Assembly (NCBI GenBank): GCA_902386205.1
Contig: CABMIH010000025.1
Coordinates: forward strand, 1 to 44,820
Direction: 5' to 3'
DNA length: 44,820 nucleotides
Source: an uncultured archaeon
GTDB lineage: Archaea; Halobacteriota; Methanosarcinia; Methanosarcinales; Methanoperedenaceae
Below the pieces are notes generated by a model, which was given only the letters and a program-made list of their open reading frames with translations, was not told the origin of the DNA and made no database searches. Shown piece after piece: positions 24,634 to 32,900 of this stretch (positions are counted from its first letter, which is position 1; every line of letters starts with the position of its first letter). Made by a program: the position numbers and the translations under genes.

Positions 24634-24652
24634 CTATTACTATGGGTAATAG
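24634..24652. promoter_or_regulatory. Candidate operator of the HTH-CBS gene
   Basis: CTATTAC-N5-GTAATAG is a perfect 7-bp inverted repeat that starts 2 bp upstream of the start codon. A TATA-like ATATAAAT (minus, about 24653-24662) lies directly behind it. ATTACTATG recurs at about 24660. The site fits autoregulation by the HTH protein. Confidence 0.45.
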
Positions 24653-24751
24653 AGATTTATATTACTATGCTTTAAATTAATATTATTGTATGGGTCTAAA
24701 GTCAAAGATTTCGTGACTGCATGGAAACATAAGGGAAAACGACACCCTTAA

Positions 24752-24761
24752 GTTTAATAAA
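24752..24761 (+). promoter_or_regulatory. TATA-like box for tRNA-Leu
   Basis: GTTTAATAAA lies 24-33 nt upstream of the tRNA 5' end. Confidence 0.45.
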
Positions 24762-24784
24762 GTTAATTCAGCGTAGCCCACCAT

Positions 24785-24867
24785 GCGGGGGTAACCAAGC
24801 GGCCAAAGGTGATAGACTCAAGATCTATTCTCGCAGGAGTTCAAGGGTTCAAATCCCTTCCCCCGCA
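24785..24867 (+). tRNA. tRNA-Leu (CAA)
   Basis: Class II tRNA with a long variable arm. Acceptor GCGGGGG pairs with CCCCCGC, discriminator A at 24867, no encoded CCA. Anticodon stem ATAGA/TCTAT closes the loop CTCAAGA, anticodon CAA. T-arm AAGGG-TTCAAAT-CCCTT. No intron. Confidence 0.95.
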
Positions 24868-24893
24868 TAAGCGCGAATCGAAACAGCCTCTTT

Positions 24894-26021
24894 TCACATA
24901 AGCTCCCTGACAATCTTCTTTATCTCTTCAATCCCGGCATCTGTCTTAAATGAAATCCCGGAAAAATGCGTGCGTGAAGCTTTAAAACCTCTCTCCTTCA
25001 GCGCTGAAATGAGTTCATCCGTGGGCATCGCGGTGATGCCCAGGGACTTGCATATTTTATGGTAATCGTAATGCATCGGGATTTCAAGTTCATCCCTGCA
25101 TGCAGCTATCAGCTTTTCAACCTGTTTGAAATCTCTTTTTTTTGCCTCGCGCATCACCTCGCTGCAAAAATCGCTATCGTGCAACCTGCCAAGCCATAGC
25201 GGCCCTGCCAGTGTTGTTGTGTGCCCGCAGACAGGACATTCCTCTTTCATATGAACCGCAAGCCCGTATTTCCATTCCCTTGCACCGCACCCGAAGCAAT
25301 GCGAAATAAAACCCAAATTCTCCAGACACTTATCTGCTTCATTGATGCCTTTTTTGACTGATGCGAATAGCCTCACATAATGCGCCGATGCATAGGAAAG
25401 GAGAGGGGTCATGGCTTTATCATGCTTTGCAAGTTCCCTTGCGACAGCGCCCATGAGTATCCTTACTCCCATCTCAGGGTAATATTCGGTCTTAAGAGGC
25501 ACTGCTGCATAGTTCCTGATCCCGGCTTTTTTGTGCGCTCCGCACAGGGGCGCAGTATCCGTGGCAGTGATGCAAAGGAGGCGCTTGGTTCCGCGGCATG
25601 CCGCATCCAGGAAAGGTGCGGGGCTTCCGAACGGATCAAGGTCGATTATGTCAAAACTCCCGTCGAGCATCACGACATTGGCATTTCGTTTTACCGCAGT
25701 GCAGTTTGAGAGGTTGTTCAGGGCTATATTTTTCTTTATCAATTCAAAGGAAGTTTCATCCCAGTCGCTCATTGTAGTATTGAGCCCGACCTCTTTTGCG
25801 ATACGAAGGCCCCTTATGCCTGAAGCCGAAAGCGCGTCAAGGTATGTGTATTCGGGGCTGGTTTTTGAAAAACATGCGATGGCCGCCACGGCAATGTCCC
25901 GGTTCATTCGCATGGCGGGATTATAAAATACCGCAGCCGAGGATGGGGGAAAACTTGAGGTTTCATCCGGGACCGGGACTTCAACACTGGTTTTTCCTTC
26001 GGCAATGATTTTGGTGAGCAT
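24894..26021 (-). CDS. trm1: tRNA (guanine26-N2)-dimethyltransferase Trm1
   Basis: 375 residues. SAM-dependent enzyme forming m2,2G at position 26 of tRNAs. N-terminal blocks: EGKTSVEVPV, AVFYNPAMRMNRDIAVAA (the conserved F-x-N-P...R-D motif). SAM-binding part: YLDALSASGIRGLRIAKEV and MSDWDETS. Catalytic motif DLDPFGSPAPFLDAA. C-terminal zinc site: CFGCG and CPVCG. It ends a probable operon TfoX-like, THEP1, trm1, 13 bp after the THEP1 stop. Full length and intact. Confidence 0.96.
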   Translation of the reverse strand: MLTKIIAEGKTSVEVPVPDETSSFPPSSAAVFYNPAMRMNRDIAVAAIACFSKTSPEYTYLDALSASGIRGLRIAKEVGLNTTMSDWDETSFELIKKNIALNNLSNCTAVKRNANVVMLDGSFDIIDLDPFGSPAPFLDAACRGTKRLLCITATDTAPLCGAHKKAGIRNYAAVPLKTEYYPEMGVRILMGAVARELAKHDKAMTPLLSYASAHYVRLFASVKKGINEADKCLENLGFISHCFGCGAREWKYGLAVHMKEECPVCGHTTTLAGPLWLGRLHDSDFCSEVMREAKKRDFKQVEKLIAACRDELEIPMHYDYHKICKSLGITAMPTDELISALKERGFKASRTHFSGISFKTDAGIEEIKKIVRELM

Positions 26022-26034
26022 TGGAAAGGCCTAT

Positions 26035-26570
26035 TTAAACGGGATTGTTTTTTAAAGTATCTATTGATTTATTCAGTATATTCGCGATTTCCGATACCAG
26101 GCGTTCCCTGTTCTCCGGCGTAACAGTATAAACCAGGAACTCCTTTCTTATCTTCTCAGCTACCGGGTGGTTGGATTTCTGGTGCAGTACCACAAGCATG
26201 TTCCTATCAGAACCAAGAGCTTCCTCAACCGCGCGGATAAATTCGGGCGATTTGAATTCCATCGGGGCTATCTCATCTATCGCTATCAGTTCAGAGTTCA
26301 TAGCATTTTTGATTGCGTTTGCTCCTATTGTTTTTAAGTCCCCAAGATTAACATGGTAACTGCCCACACGCGGGCCTGTACCTTCTTATGAGCAAGTACC
26401 CCCTGATTTCCGGTTGCAATATCCCTTATTTCGAATCCCACGCGCTCTCCTTTTTCCCTTATGTCAGCGCTTGTTATACCCCCGCAGGTACAGGCGAGTT
26501 TTTTCAGGACATTGCGGCAGACTGTGGATTTTCCTGAGCCCGGGGCTCCTGTGATGGCGATTCGGATCAT
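26035..26570 (-). pseudogene. THEP1-type nucleoside-triphosphatase gene with a single frameshift
   Basis: Translation starts at ATG 26570 (MIRIAITGAPGSGKSTV, a P-loop) and follows the family through CGGITSADIREKGERVGFEI and GVLAHKK. It then leaves frame near 26371-26382. The adjacent frame continues with GPRVGSYHVNLGDLKTI, IDEIAPMEF (Walker B-like), VLHQKS and a normal C-terminus to 26035. One base added near GTACAGGCCC restores about 178 residues, the usual length. The remainder is undamaged, so this is a recent mutation, a sequence error or, less likely, programmed frameshifting. It lies 4 nt after the TfoX-like gene. Confidence 0.75.
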
Positions 26571-26574
26571 TTTG

Positions 26575-26943
26575 CTATGGTAATTTCTTTTTCCTCTTTT
26601 CCTTCTTCGCTGGCAGCGATGAAACATACTGGAAAGAACGGTCAAGCCACTCCCGGAATTTCTCAGGATTACTGTATAGGGAATCAGGCAAAACCACATA
26701 TTCCTTCATTATCCGGCCCTTTACAGGCTCAAAAGGTATAACTTCGTCATATTCTGATATAATCTCATCCCTGTCCGGTCCTGACAGGCGTATGAACATA
26801 ACGTCTTCGAATATGCCGGCAAGCATATTGTTGTTCACAAAAAAAGCCGGGAAACCGAACATCTTCTTTTTCGTAACATCGTAAATTGAAATTTTCTCCT
26901 CAAGGAATTGGCTTAGTTCTTCATTGGGTTTTTTCCAGGCCAT
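26575..26943 (-). CDS. TfoX N-terminal-domain protein
   Basis: I choose the ATG at 26943 (MAWKKPNEELSQFLEEKI); upstream in-frame sequence to 27021 is unlike the family. 122 residues. The TfoX-N core is KKMFGFPAFFVNNNMLAGIF and EDVMFIRLS. A C-terminal Lys/Arg tail (KKEKRKKK) follows. The family is named after a competence regulator, but stand-alone N-domains have no assigned function. First gene of the operon leading to THEP1 and trm1. TATA-like ATATAAT immediately precedes the start, so the real 5' end is uncertain. Confidence 0.75.
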   Translation of the reverse strand: MAWKKPNEELSQFLEEKISIYDVTKKKMFGFPAFFVNNNMLAGIFEDVMFIRLSGPDRDEIISEYDEVIPFEPVKGRIMKEYVVLPDSLYSNPEKFREWLDRSFQYVSSLPAKKEKRKKKLP

Positions 26944-27040
26944 ATTATATTGTTGGTCAGGTTGTGTATAAAAGGACTTTCCTTTTGACACACCAGCAAA
27001 TATTAATCCTGATATGCACATATAAATTGAGGTGTTAGTA

Positions 27041-27412
27041 ATGCCAACAATTGTTCATTTTGACCTGCCTGCAGACGATGTGGAGAGAGCGAAGAAATTC
27101 TATGAAAAGCTATTTGATTGGAAATTCAACCAGGTGCCGATGCCAGCTCCCTTCTACCTTATCGAGACAAAAGATTTGAATGGGAATCCGGGAGTGGGCG
27201 GTGGGATGGGAGAAAGAAAATTGCCCGGACAGAGTACTATGAACTACATCGGCGTACCGTCTGTTGAAGAATACATTGCAAAAGTAAAGAAGCTGGGTGG
27301 TAATATCATAATGCCAAAAACAGCAGTATCCGGGTGGGGTTATCTTGCTATCTGCGTTGATACCGAAAATAATAAATTCGGGATCTGGCAGGAAGATAAG
27401 AACGCAAGGTAA
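27041..27412 (+). CDS. VOC-superfamily (glyoxalase-like) protein
   Basis: I choose the ATG at 27041 (MPTIVHFDLPADDVERAKKF) because the SD GAGGTG lies 6 nt upstream; the GTG at 27032 would overlap the SD. 123 residues, one pair of beta-alpha-beta-beta-beta modules: FDLPADDVERAKKFYEKLFDWKF at the N-terminus and IGVPSVEEYIAKVKKLGGNI in the second half, ending with FGIWQED. Such proteins bind a metal and a small substrate; several members act as antibiotic-binding or lyase enzymes. No specific substrate can be given. Confidence 0.9.
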   Translation: MPTIVHFDLPADDVERAKKFYEKLFDWKFNQVPMPAPFYLIETKDLNGNPGVGGGMGERKLPGQSTMNYIGVPSVEEYIAKVKKLGGNIIMPKTAVSGWGYLAICVDTENNKFGIWQEDKNAR

Positions 27413-27429
27413 TGCATGAAAACAAAAAA

Positions 27430-27460
27430 GGGAGAGAAGGAGAAAGCAGCCTTCCCTCCC
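27430..27460. terminator. Hairpin between convergent VOC and cupredoxin genes
   Basis: GGGAGAGAAGG (27430-27440) pairs with CCTTCCCTCCC (27450-27460) with a single mismatch, around a 9-nt loop. It sits between two convergent stops, so it could end both transcripts. Confidence 0.5.
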
Positions 27461-27477
27461 TGCTCTTCTCATATTAT

Positions 27478-30141
27478 TTATTCTGAATTTCCGTCTTCGT
27501 TCTCATCTTCATGAGAGACAGGTTTGATAGCACCGAAGAGACCGTGCTGCTCATCATTGATGCCTGCGGCAAAGAACAGGTTGTTAACAGGCCCCGCATT
27601 GGCGCCGTTGCCAAAGCCCAGACCCCAGAGTCCTTCAATAGAAATCGGCTTGCCATCGAGTCCCTTCAGGAAGCCATTGAAGTTCCCATTTTCAGGATCA
27701 AAAGCGGCAATCTGTCCGCTTCCGAAATTGCCAACCAGCAAATGTTCGCCAAACTTCCCGAAATCCGAGGGTGCAAGCGTTATCCCCCAGGGCGCATCCA
27801 TCCAGTTCCCATGTTTCAGGCGCATCAGCAGTTTTCCATCAGGGTCAAAAATATCTACGAAGCCAAGCCCGGGGCCGTTTGTATTATCGTGTTTCTGTGC
27901 ATCCTGCTGGGCAAAGGAGACAAATATCTTGCCCTCAATGTTTTGCACATTGAAAGGTGCAAAGCCCGAAGGAATGCGTTTATCAGTGAAGGCCCCTGCA
28001 GCCAATGTGACTTTATTGAAATTTGTATCAAATACATCAACTGTGCCTCCGCGGAAGTTCGCAACATAGAGGACATTCATGTTATCTTTTTTGGCTATGG
28101 TTGCGCCTTTGTAAACCGCGCCAGGCGAGTTGTCAACTTTAAGTGTGGCATTGTTGGAATCAACGGTACGGTTCCAGGCAGATATTGTCCCGTCTTCTGT
28201 TACGAAAATGAATGCTGCCGGCTTGCCAGGCGCAACTTCGAAATCCGACCCTCCATTGAAAACGATCCCGGTCGGGGTCGATGGGCCGCTTCCACCTGCG
28301 GGCGGAGGTATTGTGACGATCAGCGGATTGCCGGGTGGGAAGGGGACTCCCGTTCCGTTGTACAGAGTTGAAACTCCCATACCATTGTCAGCGACCCACC
28401 AGGGACCTGATGGCGGATGAGCAATACCCCAGGAGTTCACGAGGTTGGGATCGGTGATTTGTGCAAGACCCGAAACGTCAGAGACAAGATTGACTTGATT
28501 ATACCGATCTGCAGCCGCAGGCATTGTTGGTATCAGGCTCTGTACCGGCCTGTTGAAGAAATTGTTATCAAGGGAGTTCTCACCACGTACCAGCGTTATA
28601 AGCCTGACAGGAGAACTGGTAGGCACATAGCCTTCCTTGAGTTTTTCCTTAACGAGATACATGCCTGCCGGGAGATTATCGAACCTGTAGAAACCCTCGG
28701 CATCGGTTACAGTTTCTTTCTTGATATCTTTGGTTTCCACACCGATTCCCCGCAACTCAATCTCCCAGCCTTGTAGGCCTTTCTCGCCAGCATCATTCAT
28801 TCCATTACCATTGACGTCATTGATTTTTGTTCCTGATATGCTTCCTCCCGGCGGAAGCACATTTATCTCTCCCAGCATCTTCATTTCATCGTGGATAAGA
28901 CACATATATTCAAAATTACCCGGCTCGATGAATGTAAGATTATAGCTTGCTCCCGGAAACAGTATCCCTGAGTTATAGAATCCTGTTCCATTATAGCCGT
29001 CAACACCTGATGGACCTGCTGCTTCAGGATTTATAATAAAGCCCGGAAGTAAGAATTCAGGAGGAACCTGGTTAGCAGCCAGGAACGATACTGTATGTAT
29101 CTCCATCGGGTTAAGTTGAGTCCACATTACATTATCTCCCTGGTTGATTGTCAATGTGCCTGGGGTAAATCTCATGTAGGCTGCATCATGTTTTACGACT
29201 TCACCGCAGGCAACTTGCTCATCGCCTTTTTCTATAGAAACAATCCAGCCCCTGTTCATTATTCCGAATCCGGGAGGAACGTTAATGTCTGTCATAAATG
29301 TTGCGCTGCCTTTAGAATCTGCTGTCATATTGCCGAGTGGAAATACCGTTGACCCGGGCATTTTGCACGTTCCTATCCTGATATTTGCAGAATCCAGACT
29401 GTTTGGTTCTAATCCGGTAATGTCTATTTTGACATTAAGATCCACCGGACTTGGCATACTCAAAGTTGCCTTTCCATTCACGGAAGAATCTATTTGATTA
29501 ATATCTACATTTACCATTTCTGGTGATGGAATATCGATAAATATCTTCCACATAGTTGTGCTATCGGGACCCGGAGATGATGTCACCATCTGTTTCACTT
29601 TATTTGCCAGATCTCTTCCAACATCTATGTCTTTTTGCAGGTCAATCCTGCCCTGAATATTGTATTCTTCTTGTGTAAATGGATATTTACTTCCAGACGG
29701 CTGTACAATTACAATACCCTGCATCCCCGAATGAACCAGACATTGATAGGAAAATATTCCCGGTTCAGTGAATTTCAGCGAATAGTTACCGCCTGGTGGT
29801 AAGATTCCTGAACTTACAAATCCTGTTCCACTATATTCCGAACCTCCTGAAGGAGATAATGATGCCGGACTGCCGTCCGGGGGCGGTGTTTGTCCGGACA
29901 GGAAACTTATAGTATGGAAGTTTCCTCCAATGCTCCATTTAATGGTATCTCCGACATTGATAATAATTATCCCGGGATAGAATGCCATTCCCTGTATTGC
30001 CATGTCTTTAGTCTGTCCGCCTGCTATCACATTCCATGTCGTATTCTTTGACATTGCATCTGGATTTCCAGATACCATACCTGTTGTCGCCATGACTATT
30101 ATTGTCGTTAAAAGCAAAATAGTCGCCTTATTTTTACTCAT
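27478..30141 (-). CDS. Secreted double-cupredoxin protein with SdrD-like and TIGR03118-like domains
   Basis: 887 residues. Signal peptide 1-25 (ATILLLTTIIVMATTGMVSG). Two plastocyanin-type domains: about 35-150 with ligands H76, C134, H137, M140 (YQCLVHSGM), and about 315-430 with H349, C414, H417, M420 (YMCLIHDEM). Between them (about 195-310) is a beta-rich region that may be CHRD-like. Residues 432-535 form an SdrD B-like domain (ISGTKINDVNGNGMNDAGEK). Residues 545-870 match the TIGR03118 domain (DPNLVNSWGIAHPPSGPWWVADNGMG). The charged C-terminus shows no anchor. SD GAGGGAGAGG precedes the ATG. A copper electron carrier at the cell surface is likely. Confidence 0.85.
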   Translation of the reverse strand: MSKNKATILLLTTIIVMATTGMVSGNPDAMSKNTTWNVIAGGQTKDMAIQGMAFYPGIIIINVGDTIKWSIGGNFHTISFLSGQTPPPDGSPASLSPSGGSEYSGTGFVSSGILPPGGNYSLKFTEPGIFSYQCLVHSGMQGIVIVQPSGSKYPFTQEEYNIQGRIDLQKDIDVGRDLANKVKQMVTSSPGPDSTTMWKIFIDIPSPEMVNVDINQIDSSVNGKATLSMPSPVDLNVKIDITGLEPNSLDSANIRIGTCKMPGSTVFPLGNMTADSKGSATFMTDINVPPGFGIMNRGWIVSIEKGDEQVACGEVVKHDAAYMRFTPGTLTINQGDNVMWTQLNPMEIHTVSFLAANQVPPEFLLPGFIINPEAAGPSGVDGYNGTGFYNSGILFPGASYNLTFIEPGNFEYMCLIHDEMKMLGEINVLPPGGSISGTKINDVNGNGMNDAGEKGLQGWEIELRGIGVETKDIKKETVTDAEGFYRFDNLPAGMYLVKEKLKEGYVPTSSPVRLITLVRGENSLDNNFFNRPVQSLIPTMPAAADRYNQVNLVSDVSGLAQITDPNLVNSWGIAHPPSGPWWVADNGMGVSTLYNGTGVPFPPGNPLIVTIPPPAGGSGPSTPTGIVFNGGSDFEVAPGKPAAFIFVTEDGTISAWNRTVDSNNATLKVDNSPGAVYKGATIAKKDNMNVLYVANFRGGTVDVFDTNFNKVTLAAGAFTDKRIPSGFAPFNVQNIEGKIFVSFAQQDAQKHDNTNGPGLGFVDIFDPDGKLLMRLKHGNWMDAPWGITLAPSDFGKFGEHLLVGNFGSGQIAAFDPENGNFNGFLKGLDGKPISIEGLWGLGFGNGANAGPVNNLFFAAGINDEQHGLFGAIKPVSHEDENEDGNSE

Positions 30142-30400
30142 ATTAATCCTCTCCCTCTTCTACTAAACTCTGATCATTTGTTGTTACAAATGCATTTCTT
30201 GAAGTGTCCATGCACATGTCAGACCCCCCAAAGCCAACATACCCCATTGCATGTTTGTTTCAAAAGTCAAGCATGTCTTCAGGCATTTCAATCAATTACT
30301 TGAGATACGCTGCTGTATCTCATAAGATACTGGTTTTTGTACATATTTAAAACTATCTACTCTTTGGTCGGAGAGAGGCCCCTGAGGTTTGTCTTTATTG
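30142..30400 (-). promoter_or_regulatory. Long leader of the cupredoxin gene with inverted repeat
   Basis: TGAGATAC-GCTGCT-GTATCTCA (30301-30322) is a perfect 8-bp hairpin. A TATA-like TTTAAATATG (minus) lies just upstream at about 30338-30349, so the hairpin would lie at the promoter or 5' end of a leader of about 170 nt. ATTTGTTGTTACAAAT at about 30177 is a second palindrome. No open frame is seen. Confidence 0.4.
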
Positions 30401-30763
30401 TTAGCTTCGCATTCTATCAAGATTATCCTTTGCATGTTGATGGGATGAAACTGTAAAAAAACCGTTCAACATTTCACATTTTTCATATTCATTACAACTT
30501 GCACATGTGTTAAATTTTTTCTCCCGGCAGCATTTTCTAATCGGGCAGTTTCCGCACCCTATGAAAAGGCCGCTTTCTGATTGGCAGCCTCTGCAATTCA
30601 TATCTTCTGGCTTCAGGAAATTCTCCCCAAGATATTCTGAGTAAAGTTTGTACCAGTCATTGGCAGTTTTTTGTCTCAATTCATCATCATCATTTTCTGT
30701 TGCAATAAATACAGGACAGTCATTACAGTTCAATCCGCAACACCCAAATTTTTGTCTTTCCAT
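30401..30763 (-). CDS. DUF3795 Cys-rich protein
   Basis: I choose the ATG at 30763 (MERQKFGCCGLNCNDCP) with SD AAGGAGAAA upstream; the longer frame to 30811 overlaps the upstream gene. 120 residues. DUF3795 signature: CGLNCNDCPVF, CRGCQSE, CGNCPIRKCC and CASCNEYEKCE, in all 14 or so Cys likely binding metal. Function unknown in the family. It follows the AlkZ-like gene after a 13-bp gap and probably shares its transcript. Confidence 0.85.
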   Translation of the reverse strand: MERQKFGCCGLNCNDCPVFIATENDDDELRQKTANDWYKLYSEYLGENFLKPEDMNCRGCQSESGLFIGCGNCPIRKCCREKKFNTCASCNEYEKCEMLNGFFTVSSHQHAKDNLDRMRS

Positions 30764-30776
30764 TTTCGGTTTCTCC

Positions 30777-31910
30777 TTACCCTTGTAAAATGATGTCGGG
30801 ATCTTTTCCACCTATAAAGTGACCAAGCTTCCCAGCTTGTTGTTCAATCAGTTCTAAGAGGGGTTTATTCGTTTTTTCAAAAACGGAAAGGGTAATTTTT
30901 AATCTATTTTTATCTTCTTTGAAACTCCATGTTCCGATAATGTGTCCATTAACTAAAATAGAGGGGGATATTTCCCCTCTTGTGCTCCAATACACTCTCT
31001 TCTCATACTCTTTCGATACCAGCCTCTCCCTGTTCTTATAACCCATAATATACGGATCAAATTTTGGGAGAAGATGGACAGTATCTTTTCCAGAAGAAAA
31101 TCCCTGTAAATGCTCCAGATCAGATTTAAGGATGAAAAAAGTACCCTCTATTCCACGAATATTAATATCTTCTACTTTATCTCCCATTTCTTCCAAAATT
31201 TCTTTGACCTCCCCTTTGGTATTGCCAATCCACCATGCAATGTCCTCGACCACAGCGGGCCCGAAACCTGAAAGGTAATGTAAAATAACTTTCTCTTTTG
31301 CTTCATGTTCACTCAAAGCCTGCAGGTCGACAGAGGGAGACCATTTTTTAAAGGTTACGTAGGTATGGAGGTTGCTCATCCAATCTCCTTTTGGTTTACC
31401 CGGAACAAGGATAGCAGAATGACACATTTGGCGAAGACTCCATTGCCCAAGGCTCATATCTCCATATTTAGTCTTGACCATGTCCTTAAGTTCTGATATA
31501 TGATCGGTCAATTCTTGTGCCGTAAGCGGACCTTTCTCATCCAGGATTTTTAACATTCGATCATGAATGGGTTCAAATCTGATAAGAGGATGTCTTCCTC
31601 CTGCCCGTTTAGTCGCCTGATAGTATTCCACAACATGATCTGCAGGGACTATATGAAGTGTTGCCCGTATGCCCCATATCTTGATTAACGTTCTCCTTTC
31701 ATACAATTCTTTGCCCAAATCTTCCTTTTGAAAATTATCTATTCTATTCCATAATGAAAGATAAGGGGTCGATGCAACCTGAGCATGAAGGCCACAGATA
31801 TCTTTTACAACTTCAACTAAACACTTGCTCTCTGCCTTTGAATGCTCAGCGAGATGCTGTTTATACAGTGCGAATTGGTTTACTTGCTCTATATCGATAT
31901 ATCCTGGCAT
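30777..31910 (-). CDS. Winged-helix DNA-binding protein, AlkZ-like DNA glycosylase family (HTH_42)
   Basis: 377 residues. The family comprises tandem winged helices. Landmarks are GLHAQVASTPYLSLWNRI near residue 40, RTLIKIWGIRATLHIVP, YLSGFGPAVVEDIAWWIG, LLPKFDPYIMGYKNRERLV and GHIIGTW near the end. AlkZ itself uses a Q-x-Q catalytic pair at the first landmark; here it is H-x-Q (HAQ), as in some AlkZ-like subgroups as I recall, so glycosylase activity on bulky or crosslinked bases is plausible but unproven. Lies upstream of DUF3795. Confidence 0.85.
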   Translation of the reverse strand: MPGYIDIEQVNQFALYKQHLAEHSKAESKCLVEVVKDICGLHAQVASTPYLSLWNRIDNFQKEDLGKELYERRTLIKIWGIRATLHIVPADHVVEYYQATKRAGGRHPLIRFEPIHDRMLKILDEKGPLTAQELTDHISELKDMVKTKYGDMSLGQWSLRQMCHSAILVPGKPKGDWMSNLHTYVTFKKWSPSVDLQALSEHEAKEKVILHYLSGFGPAVVEDIAWWIGNTKGEVKEILEEMGDKVEDINIRGIEGTFFILKSDLEHLQGFSSGKDTVHLLPKFDPYIMGYKNRERLVSKEYEKRVYWSTRGEISPSILVNGHIIGTWSFKEDKNRLKITLSVFEKTNKPLLELIEQQAGKLGHFIGGKDPDIILQG

Positions 31911-32032
31911 CTTTTTTATCTATCCTAGCACTCAGGAACAAACAAATTCTTGGTTGCCGCATCAAGTTCTTTGTCAAGCTTTTGCTGGCAGTATAAGTAA
32001 TATTTTCATTAGATAGGCTTCAGCAATGTTAA

Positions 32033-32257
32033 TTATTCGCTTTGATGTGAACCTTTTATAATTACCTTTCCACCGCCTGTGATCAGGAGGTAAAGACCGA
32101 TAGCAAAAGCGGCAACCACGAAGGGTGCTAATGTTGAGCCGCCCGCGATACATGGTAATATTAATATTGTGGGCTGGGTGACCGTACAAAAATACAGCGC
32201 ATAAACCAATGGGAGGCACATTATGAACCCGATTATCCGTAAGTAGTTCTTATTCAT
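32033..32257 (-). CDS. Small membrane protein, two helices, unknown
   Basis: I choose the ATG at 32257 (MNKNYLRIIGFIMCLPL), with SD AGGTG just upstream; a GTG at 32263 is also possible. 74 residues with helices at about 6-28 and 42-62 and a positively charged tail (KVIIKGSHQSE). The start lies only 6 nt after the rubrerythrin stop, so it is translationally coupled to it. Function unknown. It may serve the same stress response. Confidence 0.7.
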   Translation of the reverse strand: MNKNYLRIIGFIMCLPLVYALYFCTVTQPTILILPCIAGGSTLAPFVVAAFAIGLYLLITGGGKVIIKGSHQSE

Positions 32258-32263
32258 GGGCAC

Positions 32264-32812
32264 CTATTTAAACGCAGTAAATTTATCTCTGGATGCACCG
32301 CAGAGGGGGCACTTATCAGGCGCTTCCCCTTCCAGGGTATATCCGCAAACTTCACAGACCTGGATCGGGCCGAGTTTAGCGTCCTTTCCCGAGTTAACCG
32401 AATCCAATGCTTTATCATAAAGCTGCTTATGCATTTTCTCGGTGCCATACGCCCACTCAAAGCTTTTTTGTGCGCCTTTTTCTTCCTGGAATTTTGCCAC
32501 TTCCATATATACGGGATACATTTCCTCGATTTCAAATGTCTCACCCGCGATGGCCAGTTTAAGGTTTTTCCTGGAATCGCCCGGGCCAAAAGCCGCCATG
32601 CTGTTTGCGACAAATCCGCCGTCCAGGTGTGCCAGTTCCCGGTAATGGTCTCCTGCATGTATATATTCAGCATGGGCGACAGCGCGAAATAACCGGGCCA
32701 CATTATTGAATTTTTCTTTTTCGGCCTGATTTGCAAAATGTAAATACCTCATGTGCGCCTGGCTTTCCCCCCCAAATGCATTGATAAGATGCTGTTCGGT
32801 CATTTTCTTCAT
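32264..32812 (-). CDS. rbr: Rubrerythrin, second copy
   Basis: 182 residues. Ferritin-like di-iron domain with FGGESQAHMRYLHFANQAE and FRAVAHAEYIHAGDHYREL, AIAGETFEIEEMYPVY and YGTEKMHKQLYDKAL. The C-terminal rubredoxin-like domain has CEVCGYTLEG and CPLCGA. It belongs to a different subgroup from the copy at 14584-15156. A small membrane protein gene follows 6 nt after its stop. Role: peroxide reduction under oxygen stress. Confidence 0.95.
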   Translation of the reverse strand: MKKMTEQHLINAFGGESQAHMRYLHFANQAEKEKFNNVARLFRAVAHAEYIHAGDHYRELAHLDGGFVANSMAAFGPGDSRKNLKLAIAGETFEIEEMYPVYMEVAKFQEEKGAQKSFEWAYGTEKMHKQLYDKALDSVNSGKDAKLGPIQVCEVCGYTLEGEAPDKCPLCGASRDKFTAFK

Positions 32813-32900
32813 TTAAGAACCTCCCTTTAAATCAATTCCCTTTTTTTGTATTTATACTTAACTTCACCGCGAATTTTCAAATTTAAAGAACAGGTTATCG

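Noticed and set aside
27511-28371. 286-codon plus-strand frame inside the cupredoxin gene
   Set aside because: It is a shadow of the minus-strand gene in an open antisense frame; composition is unlike protein and the other strand has full domain matches.
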